This document shows positions 11,908 to 20,585 of a stretch of DNA of 42,684 nucleotides, piece by piece. The DNA is from Phycisphaerae bacterium (lineage in GTDB: Bacteria > Planctomycetota > Phycisphaerae > Phycisphaerales > UBA1924), in contig JAEUIW010000010.1 of assembly GCA_016794925.1 (NCBI GenBank), positions 1-42,684 of the forward strand. The letters are read 5' to 3'. The position numbers and the translations under genes were made by a program. The notes beneath the pieces are model-generated. The model ran no database searches and was not told the origin of the DNA. It saw only the letters and a program-made list of their open reading frames with translations. Positions within the stretch are counted from its first letter, which is position 1, and the number at the start of each line of letters is the position of its first letter.

Positions 11908-12861
11908 ATGAAGACGCGGTCGCTGGGAAGAACTCGAATCATGGTGAGCGAAGTTGGCGCCGGGCTGTGGGGGATGGGCGCATGGACCGGATCGACGGAT
12001 GCGGGATCGCGCCGGTCGCTTCGGCACGCCCTCGACCGCGGATGCACGTTCTTTGATTCGGCCTGGTCCTATGGCTCCGGTCGTTCCGACGCCCTCTTGG
12101 GTGAACTTGTCTCGAACAACCCAACCCGGCGGCCCATCCTGGCGGGGAAGATCCCGCCGAAGAACCTGAAATGGCCCGCCTCCGCTTCGGACGCCGTTGA
12201 TGACGTCTTCCCGGTCGATCACGTCATCGAATTCGCCGAGCGCACCCGCGATGCCATGCGCGTTGAATCCGTGGACCTGATCCAGTACCACGGCTGGGAC
12301 GATTCATGGGCGGCCAGCCCCACGTTCGAGCGTGCGGTCCATGAGCTGAAGAAACGGGGCCTGGCGCGCGCGTTCGGGCTGAGCCTGAATCGCCTGCAGC
12401 CATCCAATGGGCTGCGCGCCATCCGGACCGGGCTGGTCGATTGCGTGCAGGTCGTGTACAACATCTTCGACCGGGCCGCGGAAGACGAACTCTTCCCACT
12501 CTGCGCCGAACGCGGCATCGGCGTGATCGCACGAGTCCCGCTCGACGAGGGCAGTCTCGGCGGGGGCCTGACGCTCGATACCAGGTTCCCCGCGGACGAC
12601 TGGCGTGCCCGCTACTTCGGCCCCGAGAATCTGCGAGAGACCGTTCGCCGCGTCGAGGCCGTCCGCGTCCTCCTCCCGTCCGGCCTTTCTCTCCCCCAAG
12701 CGGCGCTGCGGTTCGTTCTCTCACACCCCGCCGTGAGCACGGTGATCGTCGGCATGCGCCGGACGTCGCACGTGGATGAGAATCTCGCCGCGAGTGATCA
12801 GGGCCCGCTCGATCCCGAGCTCCTCGCCCGGTTGCGGATGCAGCGCTGGGACCGACGATAG
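11908..12861 (+). CDS. Aldo/keto reductase
   Basis: The protein has 317 residues, normal for the family. It is an NAD(P)H-dependent oxidoreductase with a TIM-barrel fold. The catalytic tetrad is complete: D50 and Y55 in FFDSAWSYG, K81 in LAGKIPP and H128 in IQYHGW. The C-terminal nucleotide-binding part is typical (VSTVIVGMRRTSHVDENLAA). Substrates of this family are sugars, aldehydes and ketones; the true one cannot be told. The ATG at 11908 has only a weak purine stretch upstream. It follows the second kinase after 125 bases and converges with the dioxygenase fusion gene, 70 bases away. Confidence 0.9.
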   Translation: MKTRSLGRTRIMVSEVGAGLWGMGAWTGSTDAGSRRSLRHALDRGCTFFDSAWSYGSGRSDALLGELVSNNPTRRPILAGKIPPKNLKWPASASDAVDDVFPVDHVIEFAERTRDAMRVESVDLIQYHGWDDSWAASPTFERAVHELKKRGLARAFGLSLNRLQPSNGLRAIRTGLVDCVQVVYNIFDRAAEDELFPLCAERGIGVIARVPLDEGSLGGGLTLDTRFPADDWRARYFGPENLRETVRRVEAVRVLLPSGLSLPQAALRFVLSHPAVSTVIVGMRRTSHVDENLAASDQGPLDPELLARLRMQRWDRR

Positions 12862-12931
12862 ACGTCCGGATTGCACGCCGTTGCTGCGCACCGCCGCGCC
12901 GAGCACTCGTCACGACGTGCGGCACCCGCGA

Positions 12932-13999
12932 TCAGCTTCCCTCCAGCCGCACGTCAAAGCGGGTGGTCCATACGCCGTCGGCTCGCTTGCGCAGCGGGAC
13001 AACGACCGTCTCCGCGTCGAGCGAACGGCGCTTGGAGGGCGTGAGCCGCGGGTCGTCCTCGAACCACAGCGTGCGGTATGTGTGCCTGTGCACCGCCGCG
13101 TCGATGTGCAGGTGGATGTGCCGCGGGTCGTCGGTATCGGGATAGCCGCCGGGTCGGATCGTGCGGAACCGGTACCAGCCGTCCGCGTCGGTGACCGCGA
13201 CAGCGTTGATCCGCGGCGTGCGGCTGGTGCTCCCGCGCGGCACGTACCGTCCGGTCGCGTCGGTGTTGTACGCGATGACCGAGGCCTTGGGGAGCGGGTT
13301 GCCGCGCTCGTCGAGCACGCGCCCGTAGAGCTCCAGTTTCTCGCCGGGCTCATCCTCGGGGCACATCGCCACGGCGTTCTCCCGGTGGGGCTCCTCGTCG
13401 GCGAACAGGCGCTCGAGCGCGGGACGCAGGTCCGCGAGGGGGGCGCCGCCCGCGCCGAGATTGTGGTGGATCGACGCCGCCGTGCGGTTGACATAGACGA
13501 TGGTCGTGGTGGCCGAGCCGGGGGAAGCGGACGGCGCGTACGTGCGGACATCCTCGTCGTTCCCGGCCCGGTCCGCGATGGTCAGGAACACGTGCCGCAG
13601 GGACGTTTCCGCGAACGCCTTCCGCATCGTCGCTTCCGACTGCGCCCGAGTGGCCGTCCCCTCGGGCAGCAACACGACGTAACCCACGGCGGAGCGCGGC
13701 GCAGCCGCCTCGATGGCGCGGTCCAGCTCCGCGGCGATCTTCGCCGCTTGCGGCAATCCACCCACGCCCGTCCAGACCGCGGCGCCGGGGCGCTGCGCGT
13801 AAACGCAGAGCGGGCAGGCCGCCCTGCCCGCGTGCGGGCCGGTCACGTGCCAGGGCATGAAACTGGGCACGTCCATCCCGGGCTTGAGATCGATCACGCC
13901 GGCGCCGCGGGCCGCGGGTTCGGCGACTTGCCCGCGCAGCTGAACGACCGTCCAGGCGCACGCGAGCAGCATGAGGACGAAAGCCGTGAATGGACGCAT
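12932..13999 (-). CDS. Secreted redoxin-like / intradiol ring-cleavage dioxygenase fusion protein
   Basis: The protein has 355 residues. An N-terminal signal peptide or anchor (1-24) is followed by a thioredoxin-like region (about 43-205) containing FMPWHVTGPHAG and a C-x2-C (C62, C65). The C-terminal part (about 222-300) matches the intradiol dioxygenase core (GRVLDERGNPLPKASVIAY, TDADGWYRFRTIRPGGYP, HIH). The expected iron ligands Y252, Y286, H294 and H296 are all present, so it may oxidise a catechol-like compound. Catechol dioxygenases are usually cytoplasmic and not fused to redoxins. I used the ATG at 13999 because the signal peptide begins there; upstream codons give an Arg-rich extension. 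A redox role for the CxxC is inference. Confidence 0.75.
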   Translation of the reverse strand: MRPFTAFVLMLLACAWTVVQLRGQVAEPAARGAGVIDLKPGMDVPSFMPWHVTGPHAGRAACPLCVYAQRPGAAVWTGVGGLPQAAKIAAELDRAIEAAAPRSAVGYVVLLPEGTATRAQSEATMRKAFAETSLRHVFLTIADRAGNDEDVRTYAPSASPGSATTTIVYVNRTAASIHHNLGAGGAPLADLRPALERLFADEEPHRENAVAMCPEDEPGEKLELYGRVLDERGNPLPKASVIAYNTDATGRYVPRGSTSRTPRINAVAVTDADGWYRFRTIRPGGYPDTDDPRHIHLHIDAAVHRHTYRTLWFEDDPRLTPSKRRSLDAETVVVPLRKRADGVWTTRFDVRLEGS

Positions 14000-14203
14000 G
14001 GGTGTGCTCCAGAGCAGGCGGGCGCGCCACCGCCGGGGGGCGCGCCCGACCGGCGAGTGCGCGCGAGGCGATTCGCGCCGACCACGTTGGAGACGCGCCA
14101 TTGGCGCGAAGTGTTAACGTGCGGGGCGAGAATGGGTCGTTATCGGAAGGCGTCGATCCTGGCTCAGCGACCCACGCACCGGCGCTCGTGACCCTGGCAC
14201 GTG

Positions 14204-14626
14204 TCAGCGGTCAAGGTGCGCCTGGCACCCGACGCGGTATGCCCGGCCGATCAGCGCGCCGAACTCCCCTCGGAGTTGGGCCGCGTCGCGCAGCTCGAAG
14301 TGGTGGACGTGATTGCGCGGCGAGAACGTCTCGACCTTGAGGACGCACGGCCGCTCGTGGCGCTCGGCGAGCACCAGGTGGCCGCGGAGATACCCGTTGC
14401 GGACCATGATGGCCGCGAAGGACATCCGCACCTGGAACGCGATGCGGGTTTTCTCCGGCAGCACAATGACCGGCCCGTGGGATTGCACCACCCTGAGGAA
14501 GGCGTCGAACAGGCTGCGGCTTTGGGGGGGCCGTCCTTCGAAATGCGCTCCCAGCGTCGTGTTCGAGCAGGTGTGGGTCTGGTTCGTGTTGGCGAAGCGC
14601 CGGCGGCACTTCGGGCAGGCCCACAT
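14204..14626 (-). CDS. DUF5655 domain protein with N-terminal zinc-binding motif
   Basis: The protein has 140 residues. The start MWACPKCRRRFANTNQTHTC gives a C-x2-C plus H-x-C zinc site at residues 3-21. The rest matches the DUF5655 pattern (FDAFLRVVQSHGPVIVLPEK, FAAIMVRNGYLRGHLVL), a small fold that binds an unknown ligand. Longer in-frame extensions exist but start without family similarity. A TACGCT hexamer (14653-14658, minus) about 26 bases upstream could be its -10 element. The gene ends about 200 bases beyond the start of the fusion gene and is not tightly linked to it. Biological function is unknown. Confidence 0.78.
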   Translation of the reverse strand: MWACPKCRRRFANTNQTHTCSNTTLGAHFEGRPPQSRSLFDAFLRVVQSHGPVIVLPEKTRIAFQVRMSFAAIMVRNGYLRGHLVLAERHERPCVLKVETFSPRNHVHHFELRDAAQLRGEFGALIGRAYRVGCQAHLDR

Positions 14627-14829
14627 TGGAGCACGGTCTCGGGGCACCCCCGAGCGTATCCGACCGACGCCCGCAACCGCATCGACGTGCGGCTGTGGCC
14701 CACGGTCTCGTTTCGCACGTTCCCCTTGAGCCCACGATCCGCCCGCTTCCATGGGCGACCGGGCCGGATATGACCGGTCCATACACGCTGATGGCCTCGG
14801 CACATGCCGAGGCCATCATGCTTGCTGAA

Positions 14830-14904
14830 TCGGGGTGGGCGGATTCGAACCGCCGACCTTTTGACCCCCAGTCAAACGCGCTAACCAAGCTGCGCTACAC
14901 CCCG
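14830..14904 (-). tRNA. tRNA-Pro(GGG)
   Basis: A full cloverleaf is read on the minus strand. The 7-bp acceptor stem CGGGGTG/CACCCCG is perfect. The anticodon stem TTTGA/TCAAA encloses loop CTGGGGG with anticodon GGG. The T arm is GGCGG-TTCGAAT-CCGCC. The discriminator is A, and CCA is not encoded. Confidence 0.96.
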
Positions 14905-15070
14905 GTGTGAATTGAACGATAGCCTCACCCTATCGTCCGGGTGGGCTTTCCTTCCCCGGCGAATTTCGCCCGATCGGTCCATCCAAAGCCCGAATTGCTC
15001 AACCTCAACGAGGCGAGCCCTCCGCTCCCCCTTCCCCCCACGCCCCCCACCACCACCCAGGCCGCCGGTC

Positions 15071-15271
15071 TCATTCCTTGAGCTGAATACTCCCCGCCTT
15101 CTGGAAACTCAACGGATCACCGGCGGGCGCGACCTTGCCGCCTTGTGCCCAGACGTATCCCGCGGCGACGCCGAGCGCCACCACGGCCACGAAAAGCAAC
15201 CCGGTGTACACGTTCATCGCCGCGGTCCGCCGCAGCTGTCCCCCCGGCATGGCCATTCCAAACTGACTCAT
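15071..15271 (-). CDS. Small single-pass membrane protein
   Basis: The protein has 66 residues: a short cytoplasmic start (about 1-20), one hydrophobic helix (about 21-41, NVYTGLLFVAVVALGVAAGYVWA) and a short polar tail. No family is recognised. The ATG at 15271 has AAGGA upstream at about ten bases. It lies 96 bases after the coiled-coil membrane protein on the same strand and may share its transcript. That linkage hints at a shared envelope role, which is inference. Confidence 0.65.
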   Translation of the reverse strand: MSQFGMAMPGGQLRRTAAMNVYTGLLFVAVVALGVAAGYVWAQGGKVAPAGDPLSFQKAGSIQLKE

Positions 15272-15367
15272 CGCGTGCGTCCTTCTCTCGGGATAGTGCG
15301 GGGGGTGATCGGGCGTTCCCGGACAACGAGGCTCCGCGGCGGGCGGCCGCGGACGGCGGTCTCGCGC

Positions 15368-16228
15368 TCAGCCGCCTATGCGGCTGAGCACCATGTCGTC
15401 CTCGCGCACGTCCACGGTGCGGCCGAGCTTGTCGATGGTCGCGGTGGACATCTGGTTATCGACGGTGTCGACCACGAGATTGGCCACGAACTGCCCGTTA
15501 CGCGAGATCACCATCTTCATGTTCTTCTTGATGCCGCGGGCCGAGCCGGCGCTGATGACCGCCATCTCCTTGCCCGCGGGGGTGGTGAAGGTCTTCTGGA
15601 CACGGGCCTGGATGGGCGGGCCGGAGTCCTCGAACGCGATCACGGCGCCCGGCGTCTTGGTGTCGCCGCCCTGCTTGGCGGTTTCGAGGGCCAGACGCGC
15701 CTCGGCGAGTTGCTCCTGGAGGGCCCGCAGGTTCTGCTCCTGCACCTCGCGCTGGCTGTCGAGGTCGTTGATGCGGTCCACCAACTGGATCTCACGCTTG
15801 TTCGATTCGAGCTGCAGGGTGCGGAGTGCGGTGACCTCTTCGCTCAGGACCTTGAGCAGCGCGGCCTGCGTGTTGGCCGTGGCGCCGAGCTGATCGATCT
15901 TGCCCGAGATGGCCTGGGCTTCGGCCTCGGCCTGCTTCACGCGCGCCTCCAGGCGGCCCTTGTCGTTCTGGAGATTGGCCACGAGCGATTCGGCATCGCG
16001 CACCGCCGTCGAGAGGCGGTCCTTGTCCTTCTGGAGCTCGCCGACTTCGCCCGAGCGAGAGGCCCGCTCCGCGGCCAGCGATGATTCCGCGGCCTTGACC
16101 TTCGCCTCGATGTCCTTGTACCCGGTGCGCACCGCGTCCGCGTTGGACGAGTACGCCACGGTCAGAGCCGCCACCAGCACGGCCAGGATTGCTCCGAACA
16201 CCACCAGGATCTTGGTCACGATGTGCAC
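15368..16228 (-). CDS. Membrane-anchored coiled-coil protein with small C-terminal beta domain
   Basis: The protein has 286 residues. An N-terminal membrane helix (about 5-26) is followed by a long coiled coil (about 35-185, rich in E, K, Q, A and L in heptads). A compact domain follows (about 205-286) with AVISAGSARGIKKNMKM, similar in style to the C-terminal beta-barrel of FlgT-like proteins. It is probably an envelope or scaffold protein; no enzyme motif is seen. The start is GTG at 16228, supported by GGGAG about seven bases upstream. A promoter with TTGACA is found about 240 bases upstream. The closest relatives are likely uncharacterised planctomycete proteins. Confidence 0.72.
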   Translation of the reverse strand: MHIVTKILVVFGAILAVLVAALTVAYSSNADAVRTGYKDIEAKVKAAESSLAAERASRSGEVGELQKDKDRLSTAVRDAESLVANLQNDKGRLEARVKQAEAEAQAISGKIDQLGATANTQAALLKVLSEEVTALRTLQLESNKREIQLVDRINDLDSQREVQEQNLRALQEQLAEARLALETAKQGGDTKTPGAVIAFEDSGPPIQARVQKTFTTPAGKEMAVISAGSARGIKKNMKMVISRNGQFVANLVVDTVDNQMSTATIDKLGRTVDVREDDMVLSRIGG

Positions 16229-16557
16229 GATCGTCTCCCGATTCGACCCACCACGATGCCTATTCCGTCCCGCCGCCCGACGGTTCCATCACCTCGACGC
16301 AACCCCCTCGCGATTCCCCACCCACCCTCCCCCGTCCTCCTCGACGACCGACTGTGCCGCGTGCTCGCGTGCCGCGCACACGGTTCTGATCGACCGGGGA
16401 GGGGCTAAGCGTACCCGCTCACGGCTCGGGTCGCCACCATTAGTAACAGGAACGGACGTACCCTGTCAAACGCCGTTCGGAGCGTGAGTTTGTTCGCCCC
16501 AATTCGTCGCGCGACCCGCGACCGTCGCGTGTGCGGCGAAGGTAACGGAGTGAGGAT
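16229..16557. other. Intergenic region with a strong candidate promoter
   Basis: This 329-base gap separates the stop of the HEAT lipoprotein from the start of the coiled-coil gene (both minus). It holds the promoter described at 16440-16469 and an apparently long leader. No small gene or RNA was recognised. Confidence 0.5.
16440..16469 (-). promoter_or_regulatory. Sigma70-like promoter TTGACA-N18-TACTAA
   Basis: On the minus strand, TTGACA (16469-16464) and TACTAA (16445-16440) are spaced by 18 bases. Transcription would enter the coiled-coil membrane protein gene with a leader of about 200 bases. The perfect -35 consensus is rare in this GC-rich window. Confidence 0.6.
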
Positions 16558-17646
16558 TCACGGGCCCCCCGCATCCGACACCCCCGCTTCGGTGATACGC
16601 AGCACCGCGGCCGCGGCCGCGAGCCGCACCAGGGGGTGGGTGTCCGACAGCAGATTCGAGAGCGGCGCCAAGTTGGCTCGCAACCGAGATTGCCCGTACA
16701 CGGACGCAGCCTGGGCGCGCAGCGCGGGGTTCGAATTTCCGGCGAATTCCTGGGCCACGAACGCACCCTGCTGCAACCCGAGCTTGCCCAGGCTCATCGC
16801 GGCGGCCAGGCGCACCTCTGCGGGCATCAATGCGCCCTGCGCGTCCGGTTTGGTGGTCAGGAACACGAGTTGCGTGATCGACTCCCGGTCCCGCAGCTCG
16901 CCGAGCATCTGTGCCGCGAGCGCCGCGACCTCCAGGTCCTCGGGCTTGGAAGGGTACAGCGCGGCACGGATCTCGTGGACCGACTTGGTCTCGCCGAGCT
17001 TGTACATGGCTTCGGCAACCTGAAGCCGCAGGGCCCGCTCTTCGTTGGGCGTTGCACCGGGCACCGCTTCGCGAGCCGCTTCCGCCAGGAGCGGGACCGC
17101 CGTTCGATTCCCCAGCTCCCCGAGGATGAACGCGGCGTGGGCCCGCACCCGTGCCGACGGATCCTTGAGGATCGCGGCCAGCGGGGAGGGGTCGGTGCTC
17201 GAGCCGGAGCGGACCAGCGCAAAGACCGCCGCGGCCTGGACGTACGGCGAGGGGTCGTACACGAGCGGCCGGAGCCGGTCGCTGAGCGATCGGAGCCGGG
17301 CCTTTCCGGCCGCCATGGCGCTGACCGTCCGCACGCCGACGTTCGAGTCGAGCAGCCCGTCACGCACGGCCGCGGCCAGGCGCTGCGGCGACGCCAGCAA
17401 CGCTTCCACGGCGTTGGCCCTCGCCTCGGCCCAGTCGCTCGTGAGTTCGCGTCCGATCTCCTCGAAGGCTCGCTCGCGGAGCTGCGAGAGCGCCACCGCG
17501 TCGTGCTGGTAGTCGGCGATCGACGTCGCGTTGCTCGGCGCGGAGCCGCCGGTGGAGTCGCCGCCCAGCGGCTTGTTCGATCGCGCGGCGGGCTGGCACC
17601 CGCCGGCGACGGCGATCAGCACCAGGGCGAGAAGACGGATGTTCAT
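16558..17646 (-). CDS. HEAT-repeat lipoprotein
   Basis: The protein has 362 residues. The signal peptide ends in a lipobox (VAGGC, lipidated C17). A low-complexity linker follows, then about six HEAT-like helical repeats (about 70-360; for example SPYVQAAAVFALVRSG, SARVRAHAAFILGELGN, HPLVRLAAAAAVLRI). Such repeats serve as binding scaffolds. The ATG at 17646 overlaps the stop of lnt (ATGA), so translation is coupled. Its placement right after lnt fits, because Lnt adds the third acyl chain to lipoproteins. The binding partner is unknown. Confidence 0.82.
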   Translation of the reverse strand: MNIRLLALVLIAVAGGCQPAARSNKPLGGDSTGGSAPSNATSIADYQHDAVALSQLRERAFEEIGRELTSDWAEARANAVEALLASPQRLAAAVRDGLLDSNVGVRTVSAMAAGKARLRSLSDRLRPLVYDPSPYVQAAAVFALVRSGSSTDPSPLAAILKDPSARVRAHAAFILGELGNRTAVPLLAEAAREAVPGATPNEERALRLQVAEAMYKLGETKSVHEIRAALYPSKPEDLEVAALAAQMLGELRDRESITQLVFLTTKPDAQGALMPAEVRLAAAMSLGKLGLQQGAFVAQEFAGNSNPALRAQAASVYGQSRLRANLAPLSNLLSDTHPLVRLAAAAAVLRITEAGVSDAGGP

Positions 17647-19448
17647 GACAGGCTCCCGGGGTCGGATGTGTTGTCTCTGGTCGCCGCGCGTCCCGAACAT
17701 ATCGTCATGACCAGCCCCGCCACCGTCAAACCGAATGACGCCCAGCCCGTCGCGTCACCGACCCGGGCGCCGTAGATCGTGGCCGCGGCGACCGACGGAA
17801 TGGGGACGTCTACGACCATGACGCCGTCCGTGTTCGGCTCGGGACCCGAGCGGACGATTCGACCCCACGGGTCGATGACCGCGGAGAGCCCGGTGTTCAC
17901 CGCGCGGACCATGGGGATCCCGAGCTCGACGCAGCGCCAGCGGGCCGCGAGCAGGTGGTGCTCCCGGCCCGCGTTCACCCGTCCGAACCAGCCGTCGTTG
18001 CTCAGGTTCACCAGCACGTCGGCCCTGCGGATCGCGCCGGCGTACGCGAGCGCTCGGCAGCGCCAGGGGTTGGTCGCCTCCGAGCAGATCGGCGTGACCA
18101 GACGGGCGGAAGCTCCCGCCGGTCCGGCCGGGATCGTGAAGACCGTGTCGAGCTCGCCGGGTCGCAAGTCAAGGTCCATCCCGGGGGCTCCGAGGCCGAC
18201 GATCCAGCGCTGCACCGCGGGCCACCGCCACGCGAGCGGGATCACCTCGCCCATGGGTGTGAGCACGCGCTTGTCGTAGCGTTCCGTCTCGATCCGCCCA
18301 TCCCGGAGCAGGAACACGCTGTTGCGCCGGGCCGTGTTGCGCTCGCGCACGCGGCCGCCGTCGAGGGGCTCGAACGCGAGACCTTCGAGCGCCGTCGCGC
18401 CCACGAGCATGGGGGCGACGACGTCCGAGGCCTGGACCTGCCTGAGCAATGTGGCCAGTTGGGTCGCGGGGATGCGCTCGTTCGCCAGTTCGCCGCTCTC
18501 GATGCGCCAGACGATACCGGCCCGGTCCAGGGCTTCGATGGCGTCGGGGTTGAGCGGCCCGCCGGGGTACATCGTCTCGGGCCAGATCACGACGTCGGGC
18601 CGCTCCCCCGCGTTCGCGGCCGCGGCGCGTGAGAGCTCAAGGAACCTCCTGAAATCGGAGATCCGGCGTTCCACGCTCCATCCGTTCTTGTTGTCCTGCG
18701 GCACGCTCGTCTGAACGACACCGACTCGGAGCGCCGGGGCGGGATCGCGCGGCCCGGGCCCGAGGCCGCCCAGGGCGCTCAGCCCGAGCCACGCGGCGGC
18801 GATGGCGGCCAGGCTCACCAGCGGCCGTCCGTGCGGGCGCGACAGGGCCGAGCCGCACGCGGCCCCGACGCACGCCGCCAACGCGGAGACGCCGTACGCG
18901 CCCACCACGCGGCCGGCGCCCGCGAGCGCGGGCCACTCGATCAGCGGGTGCCCGGTCAGATACCAGGCGTAGCCGCCCAGCACCCACTCGCCCCGCGCGA
19001 ACTCCAATCCCGACCAGGTCGTCGCGACGATGAGCCACGCGGGCGTCCGACGCAGCGGCCGGGCGCCGAGGAGCCACGCGCTCAGGGCCACGCACAGACC
19101 GGGATAGATCGAGAGATAGAGGGCGAACAGCGGGTATCCCGGGGCGGTGACGTCCGCGACCCAGCGCTGCTCCCAGAGCCACACGCCCAGCATCGGAGTC
19201 GAGACGAGCAGGCCCGCACGGGTGCGGCGGGGACCGGCGCGATCCGCCGCCCAGGCCAGCGGCGCCAGCGCGAGCAACGCCAGCGGCCACAGCCCGAAGG
19301 GCGCGATGCTGAGGGCGGTCAGCGCGCCGTGCAGCAGCCCGCACGACAGCAGCGCCCGGGCGGACGCGGGCCGACCGCACCGGCGCGGGTCGCCACCCTC
19401 TCGATCGGGCGCGGCGCCCGGAGGGTTGTTCGGATCACTTGCCCGCAA
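17643..19448 (-). CDS. lnt: Apolipoprotein N-acyltransferase
   Basis: The protein has 601 residues, somewhat longer than usual because of N- and C-terminal extensions. About six membrane helices (30-225) precede a nitrilase-like domain (about 240-550). The catalytic triad is visible: E291 in VVIWPETM, K393 in YDKRVLTPMGE and C455 in VTPICSEA. It N-acylates the lipid-modified cysteine of lipoproteins at the periplasmic face of the inner membrane. The only usable start in frame is TTG at 19448, inside the end of accD (overlap 14 bases); no ATG or GTG precedes the first helix. The lipoprotein gene downstream overlaps it. Function is confident, the exact start is not. Confidence 0.88.
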   Translation of the reverse strand: MRASDPNNPPGAAPDREGGDPRRCGRPASARALLSCGLLHGALTALSIAPFGLWPLALLALAPLAWAADRAGPRRTRAGLLVSTPMLGVWLWEQRWVADVTAPGYPLFALYLSIYPGLCVALSAWLLGARPLRRTPAWLIVATTWSGLEFARGEWVLGGYAWYLTGHPLIEWPALAGAGRVVGAYGVSALAACVGAACGSALSRPHGRPLVSLAAIAAAWLGLSALGGLGPGPRDPAPALRVGVVQTSVPQDNKNGWSVERRISDFRRFLELSRAAAANAGERPDVVIWPETMYPGGPLNPDAIEALDRAGIVWRIESGELANERIPATQLATLLRQVQASDVVAPMLVGATALEGLAFEPLDGGRVRERNTARRNSVFLLRDGRIETERYDKRVLTPMGEVIPLAWRWPAVQRWIVGLGAPGMDLDLRPGELDTVFTIPAGPAGASARLVTPICSEATNPWRCRALAYAGAIRRADVLVNLSNDGWFGRVNAGREHHLLAARWRCVELGIPMVRAVNTGLSAVIDPWGRIVRSGPEPNTDGVMVVDVPIPSVAAATIYGARVGDATGWASFGLTVAGLVMTICSGRAATRDNTSDPGSLS

Positions 19449-20277
19449 AGTCGATCACTCGGGCGATCTCGTTGCGGAGCTGCGACCTGGGCACGACGCG
19501 GTCCACGATGCCCGCCTCCAGCAGGTACTCCGAACGTTGAAAACCCTCCGGCAACTCCTGGCGGATGGTCTGCTGGATGACCCGCGGCCCGGCGAAGCCG
19601 ATCAACGCCTTGGGCTCGGCGAAGATGATGTCCCCGAGCATGGAAAAACTGGCCGTGACTCCACCGGTGGTCGGGTCGGTGAGCACGCTGATGAAGAGGC
19701 CGTTCTTGTCGTCGAACCGGGCCAGGGCCGCGCTGGTCTTGGCCATCTGCATCAGCGAGAGGCCCGATTCCTGCATGCGGGCCCCGCCGGAACAACTGAC
19801 GATGATGAGCGGGAGGTCGCGTTCGGTGGCCGTCTCGATCGCCCGGGTGATGGTCTCACCCACGACGCTCCCCATGGAACCCATCATGAAATGCAGATCG
19901 AGGCAGCACAGCATCGCCTGACGACCCTTGATGAAGCAGGTGCCCGCCTTGATGGCGTCCGGCGCCCCGGTCTTGACCTGTTCCGCGATGAGACGGTCCG
20001 GATAATCTTTCAGGTCACGGAATCCGAGCGGGTCGGTCGGAGCGAGCCCCGCGAACATGGCCTCAAAGGAGCCGGCGTCGCACAACTGCGCCACACGCTC
20101 GGCGGCCCCGATCCGAAAATGGTGCTGGCATTCCGGGCAGACGTGGAGATTGGCCTCCATCTGCTTCCGGTAGATCATCTGGCTGCATTCGGGGCACCGG
20201 AGCCACAGCCCTTCCGGGATCGCCGCCTTGCGTGGCGTCTTGACCTCGGTCCAGGTGCGGGTGGTGGTTTGGGTCAT
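19435..20277 (-). CDS. accD: Acetyl-CoA carboxylase carboxyltransferase subunit beta
   Basis: The protein has 280 residues. It carries the zinc ribbon typical of AccD (C28, C31, C47, C50 in RCPECSQM and VCPECQHHF) and the crotonase-like carboxyltransferase fold. Signatures include SCSGGARMQESGLSLMQMAK, DPTTGGVTASFSMLGD and GFAGPRVIQQTI. It transfers the carboxyl group from biotin to acetyl-CoA, making malonyl-CoA for fatty acid synthesis. The ATG at 20277 has AAGGAAG upstream at about seven bases. An open extension upstream is intergenic leader. It is the first gene of the accD-lnt-lipoprotein operon, linking fatty acid supply with lipoprotein acylation. accA is not in the window. Confidence 0.96.
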   Translation of the reverse strand: MTQTTTRTWTEVKTPRKAAIPEGLWLRCPECSQMIYRKQMEANLHVCPECQHHFRIGAAERVAQLCDAGSFEAMFAGLAPTDPLGFRDLKDYPDRLIAEQVKTGAPDAIKAGTCFIKGRQAMLCCLDLHFMMGSMGSVVGETITRAIETATERDLPLIIVSCSGGARMQESGLSLMQMAKTSAALARFDDKNGLFISVLTDPTTGGVTASFSMLGDIIFAEPKALIGFAGPRVIQQTIRQELPEGFQRSEYLLEAGIVDRVVPRSQLRNEIARVIDFAGK

Positions 20278-20486
20278 CGCGTCTTCCTTGCAGCGATCCG
20301 AAAGCGAACAGGTCCGGGCTCGCACAACGGGAACCGGTCTGGCGACCACATTCCGACTGTCTGGCCCGAAGCGTCTCCTTGGGATCTTGCTCGTTCGTGA
20401 TTCCGGCGTCGGCCGTGGTCCGATCGCCAGCGTGCGGTCCAATTCCCCTGGCCTCGACATCAGGACAATCGCGAACGTGAATAGGG

Positions 20487-20516
20487 AGTCTATCGACCCG
20501 CGTCTTTGCGTTTCAA
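20487..20516 (-). promoter_or_regulatory. Candidate accD promoter TTGAAA-N18-TAGACT
   Basis: On the minus strand TTGAAA (20516-20511) is followed after 18 bases by TAGACT (20492-20487). It would drive accD-lnt-lipoprotein. A second TAGACT occurs close upstream at about 20523-20528. Confidence 0.5.
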
Positions 20517-20531
20517 CAACACAGTCTACTC

Positions 20532-20549
20532 GGTATTTTGACAAATACC
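20532..20549. promoter_or_regulatory. Inverted repeat GGTATTT-N4-AAATACC
   Basis: Two 7-base arms form a perfect inverted repeat with a four-base centre (TGAC), just upstream of the -35 candidate of the accD promoter. It is a likely operator, but the protein is unknown. Confidence 0.5.
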
Positions 20550-20564
20550 AAACAAAACACGATT

Positions 20565-20585
20565 ATTCGCCGATTATCGGCGAAT
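20565..20585. promoter_or_regulatory. 21-bp palindrome upstream of accD promoter
   Basis: ATTCGCCGAT and ATCGGCGAAT are perfect 10-base arms around a single T. The symmetry suits a dimeric repressor or activator. A small RNA hairpin is the alternative. Confidence 0.55.

Noticed and set aside
12776..14191. 471-codon plus-strand frame across the dioxygenase fusion gene
   Set aside because: Antisense to a protein with intact catalytic ligands; no start signal or domain.
14204..14803. Longer start for the DUF5655 gene at 14803
   Set aside because: The first 59 codons overlap a candidate promoter and show no family similarity; the zinc motif begins at 14626.
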